From Pseudomonas graminis (GTDB taxonomy: Bacteria; Pseudomonadota; Gammaproteobacteria; Pseudomonadales; Pseudomonadaceae), in assembly GCF_900111735.1 (NCBI RefSeq), contig NZ_FOHW01000032.1:1-64000 (forward strand): a stretch of DNA of 64,000 nt, written 5' to 3'. The position numbers were made by a program, and so were the translations under genes. Shown here piece after piece: positions 1-7,826 of the stretch (the first letter of the stretch is position 1; each line of letters starts with the position of its first letter). The notes beneath the pieces are model-generated. The model was given only the letters and a program-made list of their open reading frames with translations, was not told the origin of the DNA and did no database searches.

Positions 1-12
1 TGAGGGTGTATC

Positions 13-111
13 CACCGGCCTCTTCCCGGCTGAAGCCGGTCCCACTGACACAGCGCACGCCGCTAGTGAAACTGGCTCACGCCCATTGTGGAACCGGTTT
101 GAGCCGGTCTT
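13..111. repeat. REP-like inverted repeats downstream of betA
   Basis: Two small palindromic units follow the betA stop: one at 13-43 built on CCCGGCTGAAGCCGG and one at 91-111 built on ACCGGTTTGAGCCGGT. The first closely matches the units at 39118-39210, so it belongs to a dispersed REP family. No T-run follows on the minus strand, so a classical terminator is not supported, although REP hairpins can protect mRNA 3' ends. Confidence 0.6.
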
Positions 112-122
112 GTGATTGGCGT

Positions 123-1823
123 TTATTGCTGCGCCAACGGGCCCACTTCACGCATCGGCTTGCCACGTACTGGCGCGTCGCCGGCGACGTAGTAATCGGC
201 GGTGCTGCGCGGCAGCGGGGCGCGGCCACGGATCTTGTCGGCGATTTTCTCGGCCATCATGATCGTCGGCGCGTTGAGGTTGCCGGTGGTGATCAGCGGC
301 ATGATCGACGCATCCACCACGCGCAGCCCTTCCATCCCGTGCACACGGCCCTGGCCGTCGACGACTGCCATCTCATCGGTGCCCATCTTGCACGAGCAGG
401 ACGGGTGATACGCGGTCTCGGCGTGCTCACGGATGAAGGTGTCCAGTTGCTCGTCGCTCTGCACGTCGATGCCCGGGCTGATTTCGCGGCCACGGTATTT
501 GTCCAGCGCCGGCTGCTGCATGATCTCGCGGGTCAGGCGAATGCCGTCGCGGAATTCCTGCCAGTCCTGCTCGGAAGCCATGTAGTTGAAAAGAATGCTC
601 GGGTACTCGCGGGGGTTCTTCGACTTCAACTGCACGCGGCCACGGCTTGGCGAACGCATCGAGCCGACGTGCGCCTGGAAACCGTGCTCTTGCACGCCCT
701 TGCTGCCGTTGTAGTTAATCGCGACCGGCAAGAAGTGGTACTGAATGTTCGGCCACTCGAATTCCTTGCGCGAACGAATGAAACCGCCCGCCTCGAACTG
801 GTTGCTGGCGCCGATGCCTTTGCCGAGGAACATCCACTCTGCACCGATGGCCGGCTGGTTCCACCACAGCAGCGAAGGGTACAGCGAGACCGGCTCTGTG
901 CAGGCGTACTGCAAATACATTTCCAGGTGGTCTTGCAGGTTCTCGCCAACGCCCGGCAGGTCGTGAACGACCGGGATGTCGAGCTTCTTCAGCAGCGGCG
1001 CAGGGCCGACGCCGGAACGCTGCAGGATCTGCGGCGAGGCAATTGCGCCACCACACAGCAGGACTTCCTTGCGAGCGCGCGCTTCGATGCGGGTGTCGCT
1101 GTCGCCGACCATGTAGGCCACGCCGACGGCGCGCTTGTTGTCGAACAGAATACGGTCAGTCAGCGCGTGAGTGACGATGGTCAGGGTCGAGCGCTTCTTC
1201 GCTTCGTCCAGATAGCCACGGGCGGTGCTGGCGCGACGGCCGAACGGCGTGACGGTGCGGTCCATTGGGCCGAAACCTTCCTGCTGATAACCGTTGAGGT
1301 CGTCGGTGCGCGGATAACCGGCTTGCACGCCTGCTTCAACCATCGCGGCGAACAGCGGGTTATTGCCGGCCTTGGGCGTGGTCACGCTGACCGGGCCTTC
1401 GCCACCGTGGTAGTCGTTCGGGCCGATGTCGCGGGTTTCGGCCTTGCGGAAGTACGGCAGGCAATCGAGGTAAGACCAGTCTTCCAGCCCCGGGTTTTTC
1501 GCCCAGCCGTCGTAGTCCATGGCGTTGCCGCGGATGTAGCACATGCCGTTGATCAGCGACGACCCACCCAAGCCCTTGCCGCGACCGCATTCCATACGGC
1601 GGTTGTTCATGTGCGGCTCTGGCTCGGTCTCGTAGGCCCAGTTGTAGCGACGGCCCTGGAGCGGGAACGCGAGCGCGGCCGGCATCTGTGTGCGGAAGTC
1701 GGCGCGATAGTCCGGGCCGCCTGCTTCAAGCAACAGCACGGTGACGCCTGCGTCCTCAGTGAGACGGGCTGCCAGGGTGTTACCGGCCGAGCCGGCGCCG
1801 ATGATGATGTAGTCGTATTCCAA
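123..1823 (-). CDS. betA: Choline dehydrogenase BetA
   Basis: Membrane-associated FAD flavoprotein of the GMC oxidoreductase family that oxidises choline to betaine aldehyde. The N-terminus has the FAD-binding GAGSAG at residues 9-14. GMC signatures are visible at GRGKGLGGSS and GAIASPQILQRSG, and the catalytic His/Asn pair lies in AYHPSCSCKMG (His about 473) and GNLNAP (Asn about 515-517). I chose the TTG start at 1823 because AAGGAG sits 8 bases before it and it gives MEYDYIII, the normal N-terminus; an ATG at 1847 lies upstream of that Shine-Dalgarno. The length of 566 residues is usual for the family. It is last in the betI-betB-betA run. The identification is secure. Confidence 0.97.
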   Translation of the reverse strand: MEYDYIIIGAGSAGNTLAARLTEDAGVTVLLLEAGGPDYRADFRTQMPAALAFPLQGRRYNWAYETEPEPHMNNRRMECGRGKGLGGSSLINGMCYIRGNAMDYDGWAKNPGLEDWSYLDCLPYFRKAETRDIGPNDYHGGEGPVSVTTPKAGNNPLFAAMVEAGVQAGYPRTDDLNGYQQEGFGPMDRTVTPFGRRASTARGYLDEAKKRSTLTIVTHALTDRILFDNKRAVGVAYMVGDSDTRIEARARKEVLLCGGAIASPQILQRSGVGPAPLLKKLDIPVVHDLPGVGENLQDHLEMYLQYACTEPVSLYPSLLWWNQPAIGAEWMFLGKGIGASNQFEAGGFIRSRKEFEWPNIQYHFLPVAINYNGSKGVQEHGFQAHVGSMRSPSRGRVQLKSKNPREYPSILFNYMASEQDWQEFRDGIRLTREIMQQPALDKYRGREISPGIDVQSDEQLDTFIREHAETAYHPSCSCKMGTDEMAVVDGQGRVHGMEGLRVVDASIMPLITTGNLNAPTIMMAEKIADKIRGRAPLPRSTADYYVAGDAPVRGKPMREVGPLAQQ

Positions 1824-1839
1824 GATAAATCTCCTTGGG

Positions 1840-1965
1840 AGTTGCAAGCGTCAAGCCTCAAGCTGCAAGAAAAAGCAGCGAGGCGGCGCCTGCGAGATTG
1901 ATGGGGTGAGCGGCAAACCAGGACTGCAGTTGCTTTGTCTTGAGGCTTGCCGCTTGCCGCTTAAA
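1840..1965. repeat. Inverted pair of AGCxTCAAGCxTCAAGC-type repeats in the betB-betA gap
   Basis: The betB-betA gap holds GTCAAGCCTCAAGCTGCAAG near 1850 and its inverse-type partner, TTGAGGCTTGCCGCTTGCCG, near 1940. The same sequence family returns at 4222-4310. This is a dispersed intergenic repeat type, and its transcript could fold between the two genes. A role is not established. Confidence 0.55.
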
Positions 1966-1971
1966 GCTGCT

Positions 1972-3444
1972 TTAGAACACCGACGCGTAATCGCCCAGCT
2001 CAACCTGCACAGACTTGATGCGTGTGTACTGCGCCAGCGAACTGATGCCGTTTTCACGGCCCACGCCCGACTGCTTGTAGCCACCGACCGGCATCTTCGC
2101 GTCGGACTCGCCCCAGGCGTTGATCCAGCAAATACCGGCTTCCAGTTGATGGATCACACGGTGCGCGCGGTTCAGGTCCCTGGTCACGATGCCGGCAGCC
2201 AGACCCATTTCGGTGTCATTGGCGCGACGGATCACTTCTTCTTCGGTGTCGTAGCTGAGGATGCTCATGACCGGGCCGAAGATTTCCTCTTTGACGATGG
2301 TCATCTCATCGGTGCAGTCGGTGAACACGGTCGGCGCGACGAATGCACCGTCACCCAGCTCACCTTCGGTCAGACGGTCGCCGCCGATCAGCAGGCGGGC
2401 GCCTTCTTCCTTGCCCTTGGTGATGTAGCCGAGCACGTTTTCCATGTGCGCGAAGCTCACCAGCGGGCCGAAATTGATGTTGTCGTCTTGCGGATTACCA
2501 ACGCGGATGCGTTTGACGCGCTCAAGGATTTTCGCTTCGAACGCTGCCTTCAGGGCGCTCGGCACGAACACGCGAGTGCCATTGGTGCAGACCTGACCCG
2601 AGCTGTAGAAGTTCGCCATCATCGCGATGTCAGCGGCGCGATCCAGATCGGCGTCGTCGAAAATGATCAGCGGGGACTTGCCGCCCAGCTCCATGGTCAC
2701 TTCCTTGAGCGACGAGCTCGACGCACTGGCCATGACTTTCTTGCCGGTCTGCACGCCGCCGGTGAACGAGATCTTCTCGATACGCGGGTGCTCGGTCAGC
2801 CAGCTGCCCACGTCGCTGCCGGCACCGGTCAGCACGTTGAACACGCCGTCCGGCACGCCGGCTTCGGTGTAGATCTCTGCCAGCTTCAGCGTGGTCAGCG
2901 AGGTGACTTCGCTTGGCTTAAAGATCATCGCATTGCCAGCTGCCAACGCAGGGGCGGACTTCCAAAGGGCGATCTGGATCGGGTAGTTCCACGCGCCGAT
3001 GCCGACGGTGACACCCAGCGGCTCGCGGCGGGTGTAGACGAACGAAGTGTCACGCAGCGGAATCTGCTCGCCTTCGATCGCGGGCACCAGGCCGGCGTAG
3101 TACTCCAGCACGTCAGCGCCGGTGACGATGTCGACGTATTTGGTTTCGGAGATCGCCTTGCCGGTGTCCAGGGTTTCCAGTTCGGCCAGCTCATCGTTGC
3201 GTTCACGCAGGATGTCGACGGCACGACGCAGGATGCGCGAGCGCTCCATGGCGGTCATGGCGGCCCAGACTTTCTGGCCCTTTTCAGCGCTGACAACGGC
3301 GCGTTCGACGTCTTCCTTGGTGGCGCGCTGCACCTGGGCCAGGACTTTGCCATTGGCCGGGTTGATGGCTTCGAAGGTCGCGTTGCTGCTGGCGTCCACG
3401 TAGCCGCCGTCGATGTAGAGTTTTTGCAGTTCGAAACGGGCCAT
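1972..3444 (-). CDS. betB: Betaine aldehyde dehydrogenase BetB
   Basis: NAD(P)-dependent aldehyde dehydrogenase that converts betaine aldehyde to glycine betaine, the second step after BetA. The 490 residues have the family architecture: nucleotide-binding core with the FTGG motif near residue 227, the general base Glu252 in MELGGKSP, and the nucleophile Cys286 in SSGQVCTNGT. The start at 3444 has GAGGA a few bases upstream and gives MARFELQKLYI. It lies 75 bases after betI and 148 bases before betA on the same strand, consistent with a betIBA operon controlled by BetI and choline. Confidence 0.98.
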   Translation of the reverse strand: MARFELQKLYIDGGYVDASSNATFEAINPANGKVLAQVQRATKEDVERAVVSAEKGQKVWAAMTAMERSRILRRAVDILRERNDELAELETLDTGKAISETKYVDIVTGADVLEYYAGLVPAIEGEQIPLRDTSFVYTRREPLGVTVGIGAWNYPIQIALWKSAPALAAGNAMIFKPSEVTSLTTLKLAEIYTEAGVPDGVFNVLTGAGSDVGSWLTEHPRIEKISFTGGVQTGKKVMASASSSSLKEVTMELGGKSPLIIFDDADLDRAADIAMMANFYSSGQVCTNGTRVFVPSALKAAFEAKILERVKRIRVGNPQDDNINFGPLVSFAHMENVLGYITKGKEEGARLLIGGDRLTEGELGDGAFVAPTVFTDCTDEMTIVKEEIFGPVMSILSYDTEEEVIRRANDTEMGLAAGIVTRDLNRAHRVIHQLEAGICWINAWGESDAKMPVGGYKQSGVGRENGISSLAQYTRIKSVQVELGDYASVF

Positions 3445-3519
3445 AAAATCCTCGCAGTAGTCTGGTTTGGGTGACGACCGAGTGCGCCGTGCGCTGCCTT
3501 GGTCGTGATGCCGGCTGCC

Positions 3520-4113
3520 TCAGCTCGGCGCTTTTGCCAGTTGAAAGTCCATGTACTCGTAGGCGATCCGTTGCGCTTGTTCGGTGTCGAAGGCGTCGCC
3601 CGAAAGCGCGCCGCGCAGCCACAAGCCGTCGATCAATGCCGCCAGCCCCCGGGCTGCGCTGCGTGCTTCGTCCAACGGCAATGCGCGACGGAACTGGCAG
3701 CACAGGTTGGAATACAAACGGTGATCGTTGATCCGCTGCAGCCTGTGCAGCGAGGGCGAATGCATGCTGGTTGCCCAAAAGGCGAGCCAGGTTTTCATCG
3801 CCGGACCGTTGACCTGACTGGAATCGAAGTTGCCCTCGATGATCACTTTCAGGTGAGCCCGCGGGCTATCGTCGTTCAATGCCCGGCGCCGCTCGGCGAC
3901 GCTGGCGATCAGCGCATTCATCAGGTGGCGCATCGTCGCTGCGATCAGGCCGTTCTTGTCCTGAAAGTAGTGACTGATGATGCCGTTGGAGACCCCCGCC
4001 AGTCTGGCGATCAGCGCAATGCTGGCATCGCCCATCCCGACCTGATCGACCGCCGTCAGGGTGGCCTGGATCAACTGCTGACGCCGAATGGGTTGCATAC
4101 CGACCTTGGGCAT
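3520..4113 (-). CDS. betI: TetR-family choline-sensing repressor BetI
   Basis: A 197-residue TetR-type regulator. The N-terminal helix-turn-helix lies at about residues 27-55 (DASIALIARLAGVSNGIISH) and the C-terminal part is the ligand-binding and dimer region. BetI represses the bet genes and is released by choline. The start at 4113 has AAGGAG upstream. It is first in the betI-betB-betA run, and a TetR-like palindrome covers its promoter at 4181-4199, so autoregulation is likely. The match to BetI is based on the N-terminal MPKVGMQPIRRQQLI and the gene neighbourhood. Confidence 0.96.
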   Translation of the reverse strand: MPKVGMQPIRRQQLIQATLTAVDQVGMGDASIALIARLAGVSNGIISHYFQDKNGLIAATMRHLMNALIASVAERRRALNDDSPRAHLKVIIEGNFDSSQVNGPAMKTWLAFWATSMHSPSLHRLQRINDHRLYSNLCCQFRRALPLDEARSAARGLAALIDGLWLRGALSGDAFDTEQAQRIAYEYMDFQLAKAPS

Positions 4114-4166
4114 CTGTGGGACTCCTTGATGTGCCGGGTGATCGTGAGTGGCTGGAAACGACGTCC

Positions 4167-4199
4167 ACTGTAAAGCTTTTTAATTGAACGTTCAATCAA
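4167..4199 (-). promoter_or_regulatory. betI promoter with BetI-type operator
   Basis: On the minus strand, TTGAAC (4195-4190) and TACAGT (4172-4167) are separated by 17 bases, a good sigma-70 promoter. The -35 element lies inside the perfect palindrome ATTGAACGTTCAAT (4183-4196), typical of TetR-family operators. Placement upstream of betI and overlap with the -35 element fit repression by BetI. The operator assignment is inferred from symmetry and position. Confidence 0.75.
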
Positions 4200-4221
4200 C
4201 AAAAAAGCGGGGGCGCAGAAA

Positions 4222-4310
4222 AGCAGCCACAAGCTTTGAGCTCGAAGCCGCAAGAGTCGAGGCGTGGCGGCCTTTTTCTTGCGGCTTGAAACTTGAAGCT
4301 TGCAGCTGCT
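4222..4310. repeat. Dispersed intergenic repeat between cbcV and betI
   Basis: Contains CTTGAAACTTGAAGCTTGCA and an inverse-type partner near 4228-4255. It is the same family as the repeat at 1840-1965. It fills most of the gap after cbcV and has no convincing T-rich terminator. Confidence 0.5.
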
Positions 4311-4311
4311 A

Positions 4312-5493
4312 TCAGCCGTGATTCTTGCCTAGCAATGCGTGGTACAACTCGCTGTCGCCGAGGATGCCGACCAGTTGGTTGTTCTCCTGCAGCACCAGCT
4401 TGTTGCCGGTGTGATAGCGGATCTGCAGGGCGTCGCGCATGCCGATGTCGGAGTGGACGACGGTCGGCTTGCGGCCAAGGGTTTCCACCGACTGGCCCGG
4501 CTCCCAGCTTTGCAGATCAAGGGTCGCGCCATGCTGGTGGGCGCCGGTGATGGCGTTGCCTTCGGACAGATCAATCCATGTGTCGTCGCTCGGGTCCAGG
4601 CAGACCTGAGAACCGTTGATGCGCGTGCACTGGGTGATCGGGCGCATCAGGCTGCGACCGCACAGCACGTTTAGCGGATTGGTGTGGGCAACGAATGTCC
4701 GCACGTATTCATCGGCGGGGTTGAGCACGATCTCTTCCGGCACGCTGTACTGAATGATCCGGCCGTCCTTCATGATCGCGATGCGGGTGCCCAGCTTGAG
4801 CGCTTCGTCCAGGTCGTGACTCACGAAGACGATGGTCTTGTTCAGCTTCTTCTGCAGCACCAGCAGTTCATCCTGCAGGCCCTGACGGATCAGCGGATCG
4901 AGGGCCGAAAACGGCTCGTCCATCAGCAGAATGTCGGCGTCCATCGCCAGCGCACGGGCCAGGCCGACACGCTGCTGCATGCCGCCCGACAGCTCGTCCG
5001 GCTTCTTGTTGCGCCACTGGGTCAGGCCTACCAGCTCCAGCTTTTCGTCCACCAGCGCGCGCCGCTCTTTCTCGGGGCGGCCCTGCATTTCCAGACCGAA
5101 ACTGATGTTCTCACGCACCGTCAGCCACGGCATCAGGGCGAACTTCTGGAACACCATGGCGATGCGCTTGGTGCGCATCATCTTCAGCTCGGCGGGGGTG
5201 CAGGCAGCGATATTGATCTGCTGGCCTTCGTGCTCGACGAACAGCGAACCGCGGCTGACCGTGTTCAGGCCGTTGATGCACCGCAGCAAGCTGGATTTGC
5301 CGGAGCCCGACAGCCCCATCAGTACGCAGATCTCGCCTTTGTTGATCTCCAGCGTGGCTTTTTCGACGCCGACGATCTGACCGGTTTTCTTGAGGATTTC
5401 TGCCCGCGTAAGGCCCTGGTCCAAGAGCTTGAGTGCCTCACGCGGGTCTTTGGAGAAGACGACGTCAACCTGATCGAATTTGATGATGCTCAT
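4312..5493 (-). CDS. cbcV: Choline ABC transporter ATP-binding protein CbcV (ChoV)
   Basis: Cytoplasmic ATPase of the quaternary-amine importer that takes up choline and related compounds. Walker A GLSGSGKSS is at about residues 60-68, the signature LSGGMQQR near 163 and Walker B ILLMDEPFSALD near 185. The ATPase is preceded by a 50-residue OpuA/ProV-type extension and followed by a single CBS-like segment (about residues 310-390), as in family members of about 390 residues. Its start overlaps the end of cbcW by 4 bases (ATGA-type coupling). It is third in the cbcXWV operon, which GbdR is known to activate in P. aeruginosa. Confidence 0.96.
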   Translation of the reverse strand: MSIIKFDQVDVVFSKDPREALKLLDQGLTRAEILKKTGQIVGVEKATLEINKGEICVLMGLSGSGKSSLLRCINGLNTVSRGSLFVEHEGQQINIAACTPAELKMMRTKRIAMVFQKFALMPWLTVRENISFGLEMQGRPEKERRALVDEKLELVGLTQWRNKKPDELSGGMQQRVGLARALAMDADILLMDEPFSALDPLIRQGLQDELLVLQKKLNKTIVFVSHDLDEALKLGTRIAIMKDGRIIQYSVPEEIVLNPADEYVRTFVAHTNPLNVLCGRSLMRPITQCTRINGSQVCLDPSDDTWIDLSEGNAITGAHQHGATLDLQSWEPGQSVETLGRKPTVVHSDIGMRDALQIRYHTGNKLVLQENNQLVGILGDSELYHALLGKNHG

Positions 5494-6335
5494 GCGTCGG
5501 CCCTCACTTTGGCGTCCGGTTGTTTGCAGATCCGGTCGAGCATGATCGCCAGCAATACGATCGCCAGGCCCGCTTCGAAGCCCAGAGCGATATCAGCAGT
5601 GTTCAGTGCGTTGACCACAGGTTTGCCCAAACCATCCGCGCCCACCAGCGCGGCAATCACCACCATCGACAGCGACAGCATGATGCATTGGGTGATGCCG
5701 GCCGCGATGCTCGGCATTGCATGGGGCAGTTCGATACGGGACAGCAACTGACGACGCGAGCAGCCGAAGGCTTTGCCGGCGTCGAGGAGTTCTTGCGGGA
5801 CATCACAGATGCCCAGATACGTCAGGCGAATTGGTGCAGCGATCGCGAACACCACCGTCGAAATCAGGCCCGGCACCACGCCGAGGCCGAACAGGGTCAG
5901 GGTCGGGATCAGGTAAACGAAAGTAGGGACGGTCTGCATCAGGTCGAGCACCGGACGCATGCAGGTGTAGAACATCGGCTTGTGCGCGGCAATGATGCCC
6001 AGCGGCACGCCGATCACCACACAGACCGCCGTGGCGAACAGCACCTGCGCCAGGGTCTCCATGGTTTCCTGCCAGTACCCCAGGTTGAGGATCAGCAGGA
6101 AGGAAATGATCACAAATGCGGTCAGGCCCCATTTGCGCTGAATGAAGTGAGCGAGCAGGGCAACCAAGCCGATCAGCACGAAGGGGTTGAACCAGGTCAG
6201 CCCGCCGGTCAGGCCGTGAATCATGGTTTCCAGTGAGGAAGCGATGGCGTCGAAGGTGCTGGCGCCGTGTTGCGTCAGCCATTCGACAAAGCCGGCGATG
6301 TACTCGCCCAGGGGGATTTTATGATCAGTCAGCAT
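5490..6335 (-). CDS. cbcW: Choline ABC transporter permease CbcW (ChoW)
   Basis: Inner-membrane permease of 281 residues with about six hydrophobic helices. The BPD-type coupling loop is visible as ELLDAGKAFGCSRRQLLSRI, which contacts the CbcV ATPase. It is the middle gene of cbcXWV, is translationally coupled to cbcV, and is separated from cbcX by a stable hairpin at 6374-6393. The sequence is typical of ProW/ChoW permeases for quaternary amines; choline specificity comes from the paired binding protein and the bet neighbours. Confidence 0.96.
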   Translation of the reverse strand: MLTDHKIPLGEYIAGFVEWLTQHGASTFDAIASSLETMIHGLTGGLTWFNPFVLIGLVALLAHFIQRKWGLTAFVIISFLLILNLGYWQETMETLAQVLFATAVCVVIGVPLGIIAAHKPMFYTCMRPVLDLMQTVPTFVYLIPTLTLFGLGVVPGLISTVVFAIAAPIRLTYLGICDVPQELLDAGKAFGCSRRQLLSRIELPHAMPSIAAGITQCIMLSLSMVVIAALVGADGLGKPVVNALNTADIALGFEAGLAIVLLAIMLDRICKQPDAKVRADA

Positions 6336-6360
6336 GGTATGGGTTGTCCGCGTGCGGGAT

Positions 6361-6393
6361 GAAAAGAGGACAACAGGCGGGCGTACCCGCCTG
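6361..6393 (-). terminator. Hairpin between cbcX and cbcW, possible partial terminator
   Basis: A perfect 8-base-pair stem, CAGGCGGG / CCCGCCTG, with a CGTA loop at 6374-6393. On the transcribed (minus) strand it is followed by TTGTCCTCTTTTC. It starts just after the cbcX stop. Such structures commonly keep the binding-protein mRNA more abundant than the permease mRNA. The T-run is imperfect, so readthrough into cbcW is expected. Confidence 0.65.
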
Positions 6394-6402
6394 CCTGTCG
6401 CG

Positions 6403-7350
6403 TTACTTCGTCAGCTCGGCTTTTGCGGCTTCCAGGCCAGGTTTTCCGTCCACGGTGGTGACACCCGCCAGCCAGGTGTCGAGTACTTGAGGGTTGGCTT
6501 TCAGCCACGCTTTGGCGGCTACTTCAGGTTTTTTCTTGTCGTCGAGGATGTTGCCCATCAACGCGCTTTCCATCGGCAGCGTGAACGACAGGTTCTTCAA
6601 CAATTGACCGACGTTGCTGCACTCGGTGGTGTAGCCCTTGCGCACGTTGGTGTAGACGGTGGCTTTGCCGAAGTCGGGGCCGAAGAAGTCATCGCCGCCG
6701 GTGAGGTATTTGATTTTGAAGCGGGTGTTCATCGGGTGCGGTTCCCAGCCCAGGAACACGACGTCGGTGTTGCGTCGCGAAGCGCGGTCGACCTGGGACA
6801 GCATGCCCGCTTCGCTCGACTCGACGACTTTGAAGCCTGCGTCTTTCAGGCCGAAGGCGTTCTTGTCGATCATGCTCTGGATCAGGCGGTTGCCGTCGTT
6901 GCCCGGCTCGATGCCGTAGATTTTGCCATCGAGCTCTTTCTTGAATTTGACGATGTCGGCGAAGTCGTGAAGCCCCTTGTCGTACAGGGCCTGGGGAACG
7001 GCGAGGGTGTACTTGGCGTTTTCAAGGTTGGCACGCACCGTCTCTACGGTGCCGGCATCGCGGTAGGCCTTGATGTCGTTTTCCATGGTCGGCATCCAGT
7101 TGCCGAGGAAGATGTCCATGTTTTTGCCATCGGCCAGCGACTTGTAGGTCACTGGCACGGAAATCATCGTGGTTTTGGTTTTGTAGCCTAGCGACTGCAG
7201 CACGACGCTGGTGACGGCGGTGGTCGCTGTGATGTCGGTCCAGCCCACATCGGAAAAATTGACCATCTGGCAAGCGGCAGGCTCTGCGGCCTGGGCCAGG
7301 ATCGGGAGACTCAGCGCAACGCCCAGTAACAGCCTTTGTGAACCTTTCAT
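6403..7350 (-). CDS. cbcX: Choline-binding periplasmic protein CbcX (ChoX)
   Basis: Periplasmic substrate-binding protein of 315 residues for the choline importer. A Sec signal peptide of about 21 residues is visible (MKGSQRLLLGVALSLPILAQ, then AAEPA). The mature part is an OpuAC-like two-lobed domain with the conserved SDVGWTDITATTA and FLGWEPHPMN stretches that form the aromatic cage region. AAGGAG precedes the ATG. It is the first gene of cbcXWV; the control region upstream carries a hairpin and two tandem 17-base repeats. Confidence 0.96.
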   Translation of the reverse strand: MKGSQRLLLGVALSLPILAQAAEPAACQMVNFSDVGWTDITATTAVTSVVLQSLGYKTKTTMISVPVTYKSLADGKNMDIFLGNWMPTMENDIKAYRDAGTVETVRANLENAKYTLAVPQALYDKGLHDFADIVKFKKELDGKIYGIEPGNDGNRLIQSMIDKNAFGLKDAGFKVVESSEAGMLSQVDRASRRNTDVVFLGWEPHPMNTRFKIKYLTGGDDFFGPDFGKATVYTNVRKGYTTECSNVGQLLKNLSFTLPMESALMGNILDDKKKPEVAAKAWLKANPQVLDTWLAGVTTVDGKPGLEAAKAELTK

Positions 7351-7826
7351 GTTGGACTCCTTTGGTGTTTTTTTCTCGGCATCAACCGCAGTTGATGCGT
7401 TTTATGGTGTCGGCGAGTCAAGTTGGGAAAACAGCTCCATCACTGCGTCTGGCGATTGAGTCGACAACGATCATGTAACAGGGAAAAACAAACGCCTACA
7501 GGGGGCGTCGTATCCAGTACACAGGGCGTCGTATCCAGTATCAGTGACGTCGCTTACAGGTTTTTTCCCTGCTCGCCGAATGATTCCCGGGACAAAAGCA
7601 GAGTGACGATACGGCAAAAAGTGCCCGAATCGGCAGCCGATCGTGCTCAGGCACCGGTTCAAGCAGACGCGACGTTGGTGGGCATGGGTGAGTCGGTGTG
7701 AGACGCCGCCCTGCAAAACAAAAGGCTGATGATGCCGCCATCTCGATGGATCGCTGCTTGAGCGTAGCAGCTCCGTCGCCGGCCGCGCGGCGCGCCGGGA
7801 GCCCTGTTTACGGAGGTTTGCGGTTA
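7351..7826. promoter_or_regulatory. Divergent control region between cbcX and sdaB
   Basis: A 476-base gap with no convincing gene. It holds a perfect 8-base-pair stem GCATCAAC-CGCA-GTTGATGC at 7379-7398, in the cbcX leader just before its Shine-Dalgarno. Two direct copies of GGGCGTCGTATCCAGTA lie at 7503-7519 and 7524-7540, 21 bases apart. AraC-type activators often bind direct repeats with this spacing, and GbdR (encoded at 9674) is a known activator of cbcXWV, so these are candidate GbdR sites. That assignment is inference. Confidence 0.6.

Noticed and set aside
6..1901. Plus-strand open frame across betA
   Set aside because: betA on the other strand is unmistakable over the whole length.
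7500..7545. Possible CRISPR-like repeats
   Set aside because: Only two copies with a 4-base gap; far too few and too close for an array. No cas genes anywhere in the window.
7698..7826. N-terminal extension of sdaB
   Set aside because: The frame is open, but a good Shine-Dalgarno precedes 7827 and the family N-terminus starts there.
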